The notes under the pieces were generated by a model that saw only the letters and a program-made list of their open reading frames with translations, was not told the DNA's origin and did no database searches. This document shows, one piece after another, positions 34,728 to 43,259 of a stretch of DNA of 64,000 nucleotides (position 1 is its first letter; each line of letters begins with the position of its first letter). The position numbers and the translations under genes are program-made. The DNA comes from Pseudomonadota bacterium (lineage in GTDB: Bacteria > Desulfobacterota > Desulfarculia > Desulfarculales > Desulfarculaceae). The stretch lies in NCBI GenBank assembly GCA_018819925.1, contig JAHJPG010000010.1, forward strand, positions 1 to 64,000. Direction: 5' to 3'.

Positions 34728-36335
34728 CTAGATGACGATGGCCGGGCGGCCTTTCTGGGGAGGGGGGTCCGGGGCGGGGCGGCTCCCCTGGCCCATGCGC
34801 GCCAGGGCCTCGTTTACCTGCTGGTGCAGCTTGGGTATGGCCTTCAGGGCCTTGAGGGGAAGCACCGCCTGGCATACCGCCTCGGTGACCAAATCCTCGG
34901 CCCCGCGCCTCTCCTGGGCGCAGACGTAGCCGGCCAGGTCGAAAATCTCCTCCAGGGCCTTTTCGGCGTGTTGGGCGTGTTCCGGCTCCTGGGGGTCGAA
35001 ATCATCCCAGTCAAAGGGCGGCTCCACCTGGGCCGTTCCGGCGGCCTTTTCCTCCTGGGAGAGCCCGCGATAATAGTTGCGGGCATCTTCGCCGTAAAGC
35101 TTTTCCAGAGGCAACTCCCCCAGGCTTTCGCCCAGCACCCGTTTAAACTGGGCGTCGATCCAGTCGGTGTACAGGGCGCCTTCAAAGTCGGCGTCGCGCC
35201 GGGCCAGGTTGAAAGGCCCCCAGCGCTCATCCACCCAGCGGGGGCAAAAGGAAGGGAAGGCGGGACCCAGCACACCCAGGCGCCGCCTGCGCACGCTGTC
35301 CCACTCCACGGTGAATTGAGTGGTCTTGTCCCACCAGGTCATGCCCCGGTAGGCCTCGTGGCAACGGTTCAAAAGCCGGTTTTCCAGGTGATGCTCCTCG
35401 GCGCCGATCTCGGGACGGGGCGGGGGATTGGCGCAGGGGTTCCATTTGGTCACCATGCCCTCATGGTGGCCGTGCGCCTCCGGCTGGGGCTCGGCCGGGC
35501 CAGAGGGGTCCAAGATTGGCCCCAAGGGCCCCAGGTCCTGCAAGGCATCGTTGGCCAGTTGGGGGCTCACCCGCTCCTGGCCCTGCTGGCTGGCCGCTTC
35601 CAGGCACTTGAGGCACAGGGCGTTGATGAGGCGCGGCACCCCGTGAGTGCCGGCATGGATCAGATCCACGGTCTCCGGGGGGAAGATGGCCGGGTCGCCG
35701 CCGGCGGCCAGCAGGCGCTGCTCCAGGTATTGGGCGGTTTCCTCCTTGGGCAGGGGGGTTAGCCGCCGCTGGCGGTGCAGGCGCTGGCTCAGGTCCTCCT
35801 CCTGGGCCTGTTGCAGCAGGTGCTTGATGAGCGGGCGGGAGGAGAGAAATACGTTGAGCACTCGTGGCTCGCCGGCGTCGGCGCTGGCCAGCAGGCGCAG
35901 CTCGGTGAGTTGATCCGGGGTCAGGGTGTGGGCGTCGTCGATGACCAGGAGCACCGTATCGCCCTGGGCCCGGCGCTGATCCAGCAGCCCGCGGAGATCA
36001 TTGAAGAACATACCCTTGCGCTCGTAAGGCCCGGACATGCCCAGGGCCAGGGCGATCTGGTTGCAAAGATCCAAGATGTCCTGGGCGGGCCGGGCCACCA
36101 CCCCGGCCACCACCGTTTGGCCCAACTGCATCATCAGGGCCTTGAGCAGGGTGGTCTTGCCCAGGCCCGCGTCACCATAGAGCAAGGCCCAGCCCTCCCG
36201 CTGATCCAGGGCGTAGACCAGGGTGGCCAGGGCCTCGCGGTGGGTGGGGGTGAGCACGATGAGCCGGGGGTCGGGCTCAGGGTCGAAGGGGGCGAAATCT
36301 AAATTGAAGAAAGTTTGATACATAACCTGGCTCAC
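34728..36335 (-). CDS. ExeA-like AAA ATPase fused to an unrecognised C-terminal domain
   Basis: The 535-residue protein has residues 1-270 as an ExeA/MshM-type AAA ATPase: NLDFAPFDPEPDPR start, Walker A GDAGLGKTT (54-62), Walker B LLVIDDAH (129-136), sensor region VFLSSRP and the HGVPRLINALC end. A Pro-rich linker follows. Residues 323-520 form a domain with AYRGMTWW, RRRRLGVL, PRW, FNLARR and ADFEGALYTDW that recurs in the winged-helix protein at 39212-40606. ExeA-type ATPases usually assemble secretion or pilus complexes or act with transposases; no such partners are here. The shared domain suggests that both proteins act on the same target. The gene stands alone on the minus strand with an AT-rich promoter region (36336-36507). 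Confidence 0.85.
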   Translation of the reverse strand: MSQVMYQTFFNLDFAPFDPEPDPRLIVLTPTHREALATLVYALDQREGWALLYGDAGLGKTTLLKALMMQLGQTVVAGVVARPAQDILDLCNQIALALGMSGPYERKGMFFNDLRGLLDQRRAQGDTVLLVIDDAHTLTPDQLTELRLLASADAGEPRVLNVFLSSRPLIKHLLQQAQEEDLSQRLHRQRRLTPLPKEETAQYLEQRLLAAGGDPAIFPPETVDLIHAGTHGVPRLINALCLKCLEAASQQGQERVSPQLANDALQDLGPLGPILDPSGPAEPQPEAHGHHEGMVTKWNPCANPPPRPEIGAEEHHLENRLLNRCHEAYRGMTWWDKTTQFTVEWDSVRRRRLGVLGPAFPSFCPRWVDERWGPFNLARRDADFEGALYTDWIDAQFKRVLGESLGELPLEKLYGEDARNYYRGLSQEEKAAGTAQVEPPFDWDDFDPQEPEHAQHAEKALEEIFDLAGYVCAQERRGAEDLVTEAVCQAVLPLKALKAIPKLHQQVNEALARMGQGSRPAPDPPPQKGRPAIVI

Positions 36336-36507
36336 GGGGCGGGCCGCCCAAGGGCATGACCGCGTCTAATTAAGCCACAAATATTATCACCTAAAAAAAG
36401 TAATATATTCCTAGGGCGGTGGTCAATAATTAACTATCGAGGCTGATTGTATAAATCGGCCTGTTTCTTCTGCTTGGCCCGGCCAAGCGGCGGCACTATA
36501 CTTACCC

Positions 36508-37152
36508 ATGGCTTGCTTGCGCGCCCCCATATTGGCCCTGATCCTGCTGGTTTCGCTTTTATCCGGCGCGGCCCCGGCGGGCGAGCTTCGGCTCCCGGCG
36601 GTGATCGCCCAGGCCCAGGCCGACCTGGACGGCGACGGCCGGGCGGAGACCCTGGAGGTGGTGCTGCTAAAGGGGCGCCAGCACCATGACGCCGAGCCCT
36701 GGTGCGGCTCCGGGGACAAATGGGAGGGCTCCTTCGCCCTGCGGGCGCGCCGTGGGGACCGCCTGCTGGACCAGCGGGCTTGGGGCGAGCTGTTTTTTCC
36801 CCCCGGCCAGGCCGATGAGCCCGCCTTTTTCTGGAAGCCCCTGGAGTTGGTCCTGGCCGACTACAACGGCGACGGCCGCCTGGACTTTAACCTGGGGGCT
36901 TACGGCTCCTGCAACGCCAACCTCTACCGCCTGTTCACCCTGGGTCCGGACGGCCGCCTGTCCCGCCTGCCGGTGCAGGAGGGCCGGGCCCTGGCCGTTT
37001 CCGGAGCGGGCCGGCAAAACTCCACCAAGGCCATCCGGCTGGAAGGCGGCCTGCTCACCCACTCCTATTACGACAATACCCTGGGCCGGCTGGTAACCGC
37101 TCGATACCGCTGGCGGGAAGGGCGCTTCGCTCCCCTGGCCCCCAACCCCTGA
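36508..37152 (+). CDS. Secreted protein with calcium-binding FG-GAP/VCBS-like repeats
   Basis: The 214-residue protein has a signal peptide (about 1-25, ending AAPAGE). Two EF-hand-like calcium loops are visible, DLDGDGRAE (about 38-46) and DYNGDGRLDF (about 118-127), each starting a beta-blade as in FG-GAP/VCBS repeat proteins. The rest is beta-rich (LYRLFTLGPDGRLSRL, GGLLTHSYYDNTLGRLVTARYRW). It is probably periplasmic or exported. No Shine-Dalgarno sequence is evident before the ATG. It is divergent from the AAA ATPase gene and convergent with the squalene-cyclase-like gene. No specific role can be given. Confidence 0.75.
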   Translation: MACLRAPILALILLVSLLSGAAPAGELRLPAVIAQAQADLDGDGRAETLEVVLLKGRQHHDAEPWCGSGDKWEGSFALRARRGDRLLDQRAWGELFFPPGQADEPAFFWKPLELVLADYNGDGRLDFNLGAYGSCNANLYRLFTLGPDGRLSRLPVQEGRALAVSGAGRQNSTKAIRLEGGLLTHSYYDNTLGRLVTARYRWREGRFAPLAPNP

Positions 37153-37188
37153 GCCTGGTCGAAAATATGACTTGGCGCAGGCTTGGCC

Positions 37189-38058
37189 TCAACGGGACAA
37201 TAGGCCGAGGTTTTTAAGGGCATGCACGATGAGGAAGCTCTTGAATTCGCGGTCGCAGCGCCCCCACCAGCCGTCATGGGCCTGGCCGGCGGCCAGGCCG
37301 GGTAGAAAGGGCTGGAGCAAGCCGGAGGCCCTCCGGCCGGGAATGTGGGCCAAGGCGTTGAAAATCTGATAAAAGGGCAGTCCCCTGGGCCAGGCCCCTT
37401 GCCCCGCCCCGGCTCCTTTCAGCCGCCGCAAAAAAGCGTCCACTCCCTCGCCCCGGCAAAACTTGGGATGCACCGCCAGAGTTCTGAGCAGGTTGTTGCA
37501 TGCGGCCCAGCCCAAGCGCTGGTTGGAGGCCAGGCGGTCCTGGAGCCCGCTCAGGCCGCTAAATACGGCGGGGTCTTGTTCGCGCCCAAAGATGCAGGCC
37601 AAAAAAAGCACCGCCGCAGGCCAAAGGGCGTCCCCTCGGCTGGGGGTGAAAGGCAGGCAGTACAAATCGCGGGCCGAGGGGGTGTTGGGAGCCCCGCCGG
37701 GGGTCATGGCCCGGTCCCAAAGCCAGTCCAGGGCCCGCTCCACCGCCGGATCGGCGCGGCGTTGGGTGAGGTGCAGGCCAAAAAGGCGGCGCAGGGTGGC
37801 CAGAGGCGAAGCGCCCCAGGAACCGTCGGCCCGCTGCCCCTTCTTGAGGGTGGCCACGCAACGGTCCATGTCCCGCTTCAGGCGGGGATCGTCTCCCAGC
37901 CAGCGGGAGCGGGCATAGAGCCCTGCCGGGGTTCGGCTGGCCGCGAAGGGGGCCAGGGGATCATGGGTCAGCTTGAAAACGGCCTGCCTCCTGGTGGCTT
38001 GGGGTGGCGTCGGCTCGATTATCAGCAAAGCAAACCCCGAAAAATATGGCAAGTTCAA
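37189..38058 (-). CDS. Alpha/alpha-toroid protein resembling prenyltransferase/squalene-oxidase repeats
   Basis: The reading shown opens at a TTG (38058) and gives 289 residues. The true start is uncertain because no good Shine-Dalgarno sequence is visible. The sequence is helical with a QW-like motif (LKKGQRADGSWGASPLATLRRLFGL) and repeated helix pairs (RALDWLWDRAM, LARTLAVHPKFCRGEGVDAFLRRL-like stretches), as in the alpha/alpha toroids of terpenoid cyclases and prenyltransferases. It is shorter than a squalene-hopene cyclase (about 650 residues), and I do not see the catalytic DxDD motif, so it is probably not a cyclase. It lies alone between convergent and divergent neighbours. Confidence 0.6.
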   Translation of the reverse strand: MNLPYFSGFALLIIEPTPPQATRRQAVFKLTHDPLAPFAASRTPAGLYARSRWLGDDPRLKRDMDRCVATLKKGQRADGSWGASPLATLRRLFGLHLTQRRADPAVERALDWLWDRAMTPGGAPNTPSARDLYCLPFTPSRGDALWPAAVLFLACIFGREQDPAVFSGLSGLQDRLASNQRLGWAACNNLLRTLAVHPKFCRGEGVDAFLRRLKGAGAGQGAWPRGLPFYQIFNALAHIPGRRASGLLQPFLPGLAAGQAHDGWWGRCDREFKSFLIVHALKNLGLLSR

Positions 38059-38226
38059 ATAATCGGCAAAGGCTATGGATAATAATGCTTACAATAATAA
38101 ATACTACACCGCGCTGGAAACTTTTGGGAGGACCCGACGTGGCGAGCCGTTGTCTCGCGCCCGCCGGCGAGGCGGGAGACGGCGAGGGATTGACTGGGTC
38201 GAGGTGGGCCTAACGGAGGTGAAGCA

Positions 38227-38814
38227 ATGAAGACGAGCCGTTTGGTAATGGTTGCCGTGGTCATGGGGCTGGTGTTGGGTTTGACTCTGACAGCAGGTTT
38301 CGCGGTTGCTGCGAGTAAAAAAGATGTGGCCGAGGCGCGGGCGGAACTCCGCAAAATGGCTCAAGAAACCTTGGATCGTTTATACAAAATGCGGCCTTCG
38401 GCCAAAAATTTGATAGGCAAAGCGGACGGGTACGCGGTTTTCAGCAACTTCGGCACTAAGATCTTGCTGTTTGGCGGCGGTGCGGGCAAGGGGATCGTAT
38501 TCGACAAAAAGGCCAAGCAGGAAATCTTCATGAAGATGGTCGAGGCCCAGGCGGGGTGGGGCTTTGGGGTGAAAAAGTTCCGCCTGGTCCTGGTGTTCGA
38601 GAAACAAAAGGACCTTAAGCGGTTTGTGGATACCGGCTGGGAGTTTGGCGGACAGGGCTCGGCGGCCATGAAGATGGGCGAGGAAGGCGGTGCCTACGCC
38701 GGGGCCATCTCGGTTTCTCCGGGGGTTTGGCTGTACCAGCTTACCGACAAGGGCCTGGCCATGGAGCTTACCGGCAAGGCCACCAAGTATTACAGGGACG
38801 ATGATCTGAATTGA
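38227..38814 (+). CDS. Secreted SYLF (YSC84-like) lipid-binding domain protein
   Basis: The product has 195 residues and GGAGG 8 nt upstream of the ATG. A signal peptide (about 1-29, ending FAVAAS) is followed by a SYLF-type domain: AKNLIGKADGYAVFSNFGTKILLFGGGAGKGIVFD near the start, with GEEGGAYAGAISVSPGVWLYQLTDKGL at the end. SYLF proteins bind phosphoinositide-like lipids in eukaryotes; secreted bacterial versions are of unknown function. It stands alone. The following 38815-38985 holds only a 27-codon frame without a ribosome binding site. Confidence 0.8.
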   Translation: MKTSRLVMVAVVMGLVLGLTLTAGFAVAASKKDVAEARAELRKMAQETLDRLYKMRPSAKNLIGKADGYAVFSNFGTKILLFGGGAGKGIVFDKKAKQEIFMKMVEAQAGWGFGVKKFRLVLVFEKQKDLKRFVDTGWEFGGQGSAAMKMGEEGGAYAGAISVSPGVWLYQLTDKGLAMELTGKATKYYRDDDLN

Positions 38815-38988
38815 TCATGATTTCCGGTGTGGCGGAATACCAACTGATCTCGGTGGATCAGGCCCGCAACATGGGCATCCTTCCCTTGGCGTTGGATTGA
38901 GCATAGGCGGGTGATGCCCGGCGGGCGCCGGGCGCGCGCAAATTTTGGGATCAGCCCCGGCCGGGGTCGCGGCCTCCGCCGCATGGCC

Positions 38989-39029
38989 CACAAATAATAA
39001 GGGGAGTCGGCCGGTTTGGCCAACTCCCC
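38989..39029 (-). terminator. Terminator of the tRNA-Ser(GGA) transcript
   Basis: A stem of 7 bp, a single mismatch and 4 more bp (39001-39012 with 39018-39029), followed on the minus strand by a T/A-rich tail. It lies 13 bp beyond the tRNA 3' end. Confidence 0.7.
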
Positions 39030-39042
39030 GTAGTTATTAAAT

Positions 39043-39136
39043 TGGCGGAGAGAGAGGGATTCGAACCCTCGGTACACCTTTTGGGCGTACACACGATTTC
39101 CAGTCGTGCACCTTCGGCCAGCTCGGTCATCTCTCC
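39043..39136 (-). tRNA. tRNA-Ser, anticodon GGA
   Basis: A 94-nt cloverleaf with a 7-bp acceptor stem (GGAGAGA with TCTCTCC), encoded CCA, the long variable arm typical of serine tRNAs, the T-arm sequence GGGTTCGAATCCC, and an anticodon loop CTGGAAA giving GGA (reads UCC and UCU). It is transcribed leftward, downstream of the winged-helix protein gene. Confidence 0.97.
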
Positions 39137-39211
39137 GGAGGGCCTTTTGGCAAAGTAAAGGCAGAGATACCCGAAAGCCGGGTGGATGTCAACCTGAGCC
39201 GGGAAATGTTT

Positions 39212-40606
39212 TTAGATAATCAGGGGCGTACGCATGCCGGTCTGCACCGGAGTGGCGCAGGTGGTGGATGCCTTGGCGCTCTGCTGGCCCTGAGGCTGTG
39301 CGGTTTGCTGGCGAACAGGCGGCAAAAACTCCGGATGCTCCCGCTGCAACACCGCCAGCACCGCGGTGCGGTATTCCGGGCGCAGTTGCAGGGCGGCCAG
39401 GGGCAGGTTGCCCCGCCACACCGCCTCCACCAACAGGTTCACCGGGCCCACCGGGTCGTCGCCGTACACCCGCTGGGCCAAGTGGGCCAACTGGTCCAGC
39501 AAATTCTCGGCATAGGCCACATGGGCGGGGTCGTTGATGTCGAAGGTTTCCAGGCCATAGGGCGGCTCGCCCACCAGGGTGGGGCTGGCTTGCTCCTGGG
39601 CCGGGCGGCTCTGTTGGTGGGCCCGGATGGCCTTTTCGCCGTGCAGTTGGCGGGGGGCCACGTCGTCGCGGTCCCCTTCCTGGGCCAGGTCGTACTGAGC
39701 CTTCACCCATTCGCCATAGTCGGCTCCCCGGGCGTCGGCCTGGCGGCGGGCCAGGTTGAAATCCTCCCACCCGGGGTCTTCCCAGCGGGGCCTGAAGGAA
39801 GTGAAGTAGGTGGTCAACAGGCCCAGGTGGCGGCGGCGGGCCCGATCCCATATTTCGCTCAGATCGCGGGTGCGTTGCCACCAGATGATGTTGCGGTATT
39901 CGGCGCGGGCGGTGAGGAGGAGCTTTTCCTCCAGGGTGGCTTCGGCCGGACTAAGCTGGGGAGGCTGGGCCTGGGCCAGTGGCTCGGGCTCCTCCACGGG
40001 TTCGGGCTGGGGCTCGGCAACCTGCTCCTGGGCCAGGCCGAAGTCGAGGTCGTCCACCGGCTCCGGAGCCGGAGAGGCTGCCTGGGCCAGGGCTTGGGGG
40101 CTGACCCCCAGATCCCGCAGGGTGCGGCTTAATAGCTCCACGGTCTGGCCGCGGTCCAGATCCAGCAGGTGCTTTTCCAACTGCTGGTAGAGGCGGCGGG
40201 CCAAGGCGCCCACGCTGTCGGGCTCGGCCTGGGGCTGCGGCTGTTCTTGGGGCTCTTCCCAGGAAGGCTCCTCTGGGGCCGGGCGGCTTTGCGCCTGGCC
40301 CAGCAGACGCAGACCGGTGGAAGTGGGCCTGACGTTCAGGGGCAAGCCCGGTCCCGGCTTTACGATGCGGATCAAACCATCGGATTCCAGGCCCCGGAGG
40401 TGGCGGTTCAAAAGTTGTTGGCTCATGTCGGCGTGCTCCCGCACCTCGCTGCTGGTGGCCCACTCCCCATCACGGCATAGGGAGGCCACCGCCTTGAGCA
40501 CCATGCGCCGCGTGGGATGCAGGCGCGGGTGCTTGGAGGCCACCCAAGCGTCCAAACGGACCGGCTCACCGCCGCCGTTGGAGCCGTTCTTGGAGAAGTT
40601 GACCAT
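39212..40606 (-). CDS. Winged-helix DNA-binding protein with the same unrecognised C-terminal domain as the AAA ATPase
   Basis: The 464-residue protein has residues 30-105 as a winged helix (RRMVLKAVASL, ATSSEVREHADMSQQLLNRHLRGLESDGLIRIV), so it likely binds DNA. A Pro/Glu/Gln-rich linker with a short helical part follows (105-225). Residues 226-432 match the C-terminal domain of the protein at 34728-36335: EYRNIIWW, RRRHLGLL, FTSFRPRW, FNLARRQAD, GADYGEWVKAQ, then DINDPAHVAYAENLLDQLA and LLVEAVWRGNLPLAAL. The tail is low-complexity. I find no known family for the shared domain. Its own upstream region (40607 on) is AT-rich. Confidence 0.82.
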   Translation of the reverse strand: MVNFSKNGSNGGGEPVRLDAWVASKHPRLHPTRRMVLKAVASLCRDGEWATSSEVREHADMSQQLLNRHLRGLESDGLIRIVKPGPGLPLNVRPTSTGLRLLGQAQSRPAPEEPSWEEPQEQPQPQAEPDSVGALARRLYQQLEKHLLDLDRGQTVELLSRTLRDLGVSPQALAQAASPAPEPVDDLDFGLAQEQVAEPQPEPVEEPEPLAQAQPPQLSPAEATLEEKLLLTARAEYRNIIWWQRTRDLSEIWDRARRRHLGLLTTYFTSFRPRWEDPGWEDFNLARRQADARGADYGEWVKAQYDLAQEGDRDDVAPRQLHGEKAIRAHQQSRPAQEQASPTLVGEPPYGLETFDINDPAHVAYAENLLDQLAHLAQRVYGDDPVGPVNLLVEAVWRGNLPLAALQLRPEYRTAVLAVLQREHPEFLPPVRQQTAQPQGQQSAKASTTCATPVQTGMRTPLII

Positions 40607-41095
40607 GGATTCCGTTCGCTCCCGGTTATTATCCGTAGATTATTAAAGCAAAAGCAGTGCCAACTGCCTTAATCCGCCCGGGATGCCGAAAAACCTCCCC
40701 GTGGTTGCGCCAGCCAAGCCTCGAACTCGCCGCCAGCTAGATTACTATAACTTATAGTCTGGTTATGATTGACCAATTTGTCAATAACAAAGGCGCCGGT
40801 TCGGATTGTTTCCGCGCGTCCGCAATATGTTGGGTGGTCATTCGTTGAGTACCACCAGTAGTGGGGCTGCTTCCTGAATCTAAATATCGGGTGCGCTCGG
40901 CGTCTTAGACTCGTTTCGGCTAAAAAAGCACCCGGCATGGCGCGGCCGCAGTCAAAATGAAGCCGCTTCAGTGGCTGTTTTGGGTGGGTTGTGGGACCGG
41001 TTTATACTCAAGCCGCCGTAATGCTTGGGCCACCGCCGGAGGGCATCTAATCGTCAAAAAAATGGCACGTTGGTGGGTATACGGCAACATATTGA
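40607..41095. other. AT-rich intergenic region without a convincing gene
   Basis: About 490 bp, lower in GC than the neighbours. It must contain the promoter of the winged-helix gene (minus strand) and the 3' flank of the PEP-CTERM-like gene. An 89-codon minus-strand frame (40669-40938) has no ribosome binding site and no family features. No repeat or strong hairpin was seen. Confidence 0.5.
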
Positions 41096-41455
41096 CTATT
41101 GTTTGGGTCGGCCCCTGCCCCGGCGGCGCCAGCGGGCCACACCCAGGCTGCCCAGCAGGGCCGACCCGGTCAGCAGCAGGGTGGCCTGGCTGGGGTCGGC
41201 GCTGAAGTTGACGGTGGGGCCGCCGTCCAGTTCGGCATAGCCACGCTCAAGATACCAATGGCCCTTGTCGTCCCGCTCCTTGTACAGGTCGTACAGGGTG
41301 AAGGAAACCAGTGTCACCGGCTGGCTGAAGGTCACGCTCAGGCGTTCGGGGTCGTTGATCTCGTCGTTCAGGTTGATATCGGCACCCCACGCCGGCAAGG
41401 CGATCAGGCCGATGGCTAGCGCCAAGGCGATTATTTTTAGCTTGTGCTTGCCCAT
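41096..41455 (-). CDS. Small exported protein with a PEP-CTERM-like sorting tail
   Basis: The start at ATG 41455 has GGAGGGG 5 nt upstream, giving 119 residues. A signal peptide (about 1-24, ending PAWGAD) is followed by a beta-rich domain of about 60 residues (RLSVTFSQPVTLVSFTLYDLY, HWYLERGYAEL). The C-terminus DPSQATLLLTGSALLGSLGVARWRRRGRGR has the three-part sorting layout of exosortase substrates: short motif, membrane helix, Arg cluster. The usual PEP is DPS here. Such proteins are processed by XrtA-type exosortases whose genes lie in exopolysaccharide loci. No exosortase gene is in this window. Confidence 0.72.
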   Translation of the reverse strand: MGKHKLKIIALALAIGLIALPAWGADINLNDEINDPERLSVTFSQPVTLVSFTLYDLYKERDDKGHWYLERGYAELDGGPTVNFSADPSQATLLLTGSALLGSLGVARWRRRGRGRPKQ

Positions 41456-41554
41456 TGGACCCCTCCATCCAATTCCCTCCAAGTATAATTTAAGTCCTCA
41501 CGGGGGGTTGGGCAAGGAGGGGGATGGGGAGCCGCATCCGGGCTCCGGATGGGG

Positions 41555-42724
41555 TCAGCCCGCCAGCTTTCGCAATCCAGCCGCCGCCTTCTCCAGGGTT
41601 TCCCGGGTCTTGCAGAAGCAGAAACGCACCTGGGTTCGGCCCAACTCGGGCCGGGAGTAAAAGCTGGAGCCGGGCACCGTGGCCACGCCGGTAAGCTCGA
41701 TGAGCTTCAGGGCCATATTCGTGTCGTCGGCGCAGCCGTAACGCTCCATGAGGTGGGCCACCTCGGTGATGATGTAATAGGCCCCCTTGGGCAGGTTGGG
41801 GTTGAAGCCCAATTCGTCCAGCACGCCGTAGAGTTGGTCCCGCCGGTCGGCGTAGAGCCCCTTGAGGCCCTGGTAATAGGACTCGGGCAGCCTGAGGCCG
41901 GCGGCGCAGGCCTCTTGCAGGGGATGGGCCGCGCCCACGGTGAGGAAGTCGTGCACCTTGCGCACCGCCGCGGTCACCTCGGGCGGGGCGATGACCCAGC
42001 CCACCCGCCAGCCGGTGGCCGAGAAGGTCTTGGACATGGAGTTGACGGTGATGCCCAGGTCCTCCATTCCCGGCAGGGCCGCCGGGGAGATGTGCTCCTC
42101 GCCGTCATAAAGTATGTACTCGTAGATCTCGTCGTTGATCAGGTAGGCGTCCCAGCGCCGGCAAAGCTCGGCGATGCTGTTGAGCTCCTGGCGGGAAAAT
42201 ACCTTGCCGGTGGGGTTGTTGGGGGTGTTGACCACGATGGCCTTGGTCTTGGGGCCGAAGGCGGCGGCCAGCTCGTCCGGGTCGAAGCTCCAGTTGGGGG
42301 GGCGCAGGGTCACGGAGCGGGGGGTGGCCCCGGAGAGCAGGGTGTCCGGGCCGTAGTTTTCGTAAAAGGGCTCGAAGATTACGATCTCGTCGCCGGGGTT
42401 GATGATGGCCTTGAGCGCGGCGATCATGCCCTCGGTGGCCCCGCAGGTCACGGTGATCATGCTGTCGGGGTCGCAGGGCATATGGTTGTAGATTTCGGCC
42501 CGCTGGGCGATGGCGTCGCGCAGGTTGGGGGTGCCCCAGGTGACGGCGTACTGGTTGAAGCCGTCGCGGATGGCCTTGATGGCCGCCTCCTTCACCTCCT
42601 CGGGGGTGTCCCAGTCCGGGAAGCCCTGGGCCAGGTTGATGCCCCCGTGGGCCGCGCAGACCCGGCTCATTCCCCGGATCACCGATTCGCCGAAACGCAA
42701 GGTAAGTTCGTTGACTGGCTTCAA
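41555..42724 (-). CDS. Class I/II PLP-dependent aminotransferase
   Basis: This 389-residue fold-type I aminotransferase of the aspartate aminotransferase family (AspC/MalY/PatB-like group) has GINLAQGFPDWDTP near 29-42, VTCGATEGM, VVNTPNNPTGKVF with the PLP-stacking Asn, YLINDEIYEYILYDG with the Asp and Tyr, SMSKTFSATGWRVGW with the PLP lysine, and VRFCFCKT with the C-terminal substrate-carboxylate Arg. It is the type often annotated as kynurenine or glutamine transaminase, or as aspartate/aromatic aminotransferase. The substrate cannot be fixed from sequence. It lies in a minus-strand run but about 100 bp from its neighbours. Confidence 0.93.
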   Translation of the reverse strand: MKPVNELTLRFGESVIRGMSRVCAAHGGINLAQGFPDWDTPEEVKEAAIKAIRDGFNQYAVTWGTPNLRDAIAQRAEIYNHMPCDPDSMITVTCGATEGMIAALKAIINPGDEIVIFEPFYENYGPDTLLSGATPRSVTLRPPNWSFDPDELAAAFGPKTKAIVVNTPNNPTGKVFSRQELNSIAELCRRWDAYLINDEIYEYILYDGEEHISPAALPGMEDLGITVNSMSKTFSATGWRVGWVIAPPEVTAAVRKVHDFLTVGAAHPLQEACAAGLRLPESYYQGLKGLYADRRDQLYGVLDELGFNPNLPKGAYYIITEVAHLMERYGCADDTNMALKLIELTGVATVPGSSFYSRPELGRTQVRFCFCKTRETLEKAAAGLRKLAG

Positions 42725-42826
42725 GGCTCGCTACTCCCCGGCTGGGCTGGGCCGCCCCGCTCCGGCAAGGCGGCGATTTTAAGATACCGCAAGGCTATCT
42801 CAAAGACGGCTCCCGGGCAAAGGCAA

Positions 42827-43000
42827 TCAATCCTCGCCGTGCAGGCGGGGGCAACACTCGGCCACTTGGCCCAGGGCGGCCACCACCCCCCGCAGCAGGC
42901 CCAGCACCTCCGCTCCGGGCAACACCCCTTGTTCGCTCAACAATTGGGACGCTTGCTCCACCTGGCGCTCCAGGCTTTTCACGGTCAGGCGCAGGTCTTC
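42827..43000 (-). CDS. Small coiled-coil-like protein of unknown function
   Basis: This is a 57-codon gene from ATG 43000, with AAGGAG 6 nt upstream. The sequence MEDLRLTVKSLERQVEQASQLL is strongly helical with heptad character, followed by a hydrophobic helix-like stretch (LGLLRGVVAALGQVAE) and a CCPRLHGED tail with a Cys pair. No family is recognised. It lies 102 bp from the aminotransferase start and next to repeat copy 2. The Shine-Dalgarno sequence is the main reason to believe it. Confidence 0.5.
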   Translation of the reverse strand, partial: EDLRLTVKSLERQVEQASQLLSEQGVLPGAEVLGLLRGVVAALGQVAECCPRLHGED

Positions 43001-43055
43001 CATGCTCACTCCTTTGCAGTTAGCCCGCATATTTCATGTGGGCCGCGCGTCCGGC

Positions 43056-43172
43056 TTCTCCAGACTCCGCATGACTGCTTTGTCGGCGTCACTCGGTCCT
43101 CGGGGTAGGATTACTACCCCTGCTCCCTCGTTCGCCTGCCGCCTTGTCCCGCGGCGTCTGGCTGCGCCGGGC
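43056..43172 (-). repeat. Dispersed structured repeat, copy 2 (inverted)
   Basis: On the minus strand it reads GACAAGGCGGCAGGCGAACG, a central hairpin GGGGTAG-TAATC-CTACCCC, then GAGGACCGAGTGACGCCGAC, nearly the same as copy 1 at 25122-25241. Similarity continues on the far side to about 43245, including a T6A6 stretch. Confidence 0.8.
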
Positions 43173-43259
43173 CCAGGTACCAATCGTGCCCCCGCAAGGA
43201 TAAGTTTTTTAAAAAAGGACCGCATCAACACCAATTCGTTTTTCGCCGCCGCCCGGCCT

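Noticed and set aside
38817-38900. 27-codon frame after the SYLF gene
   Set aside because: No ribosome binding site and no recognisable feature.
40669-40938. 89-codon minus-strand frame in the AT-rich gap
   Set aside because: No Shine-Dalgarno sequence and composition unlike a gene.
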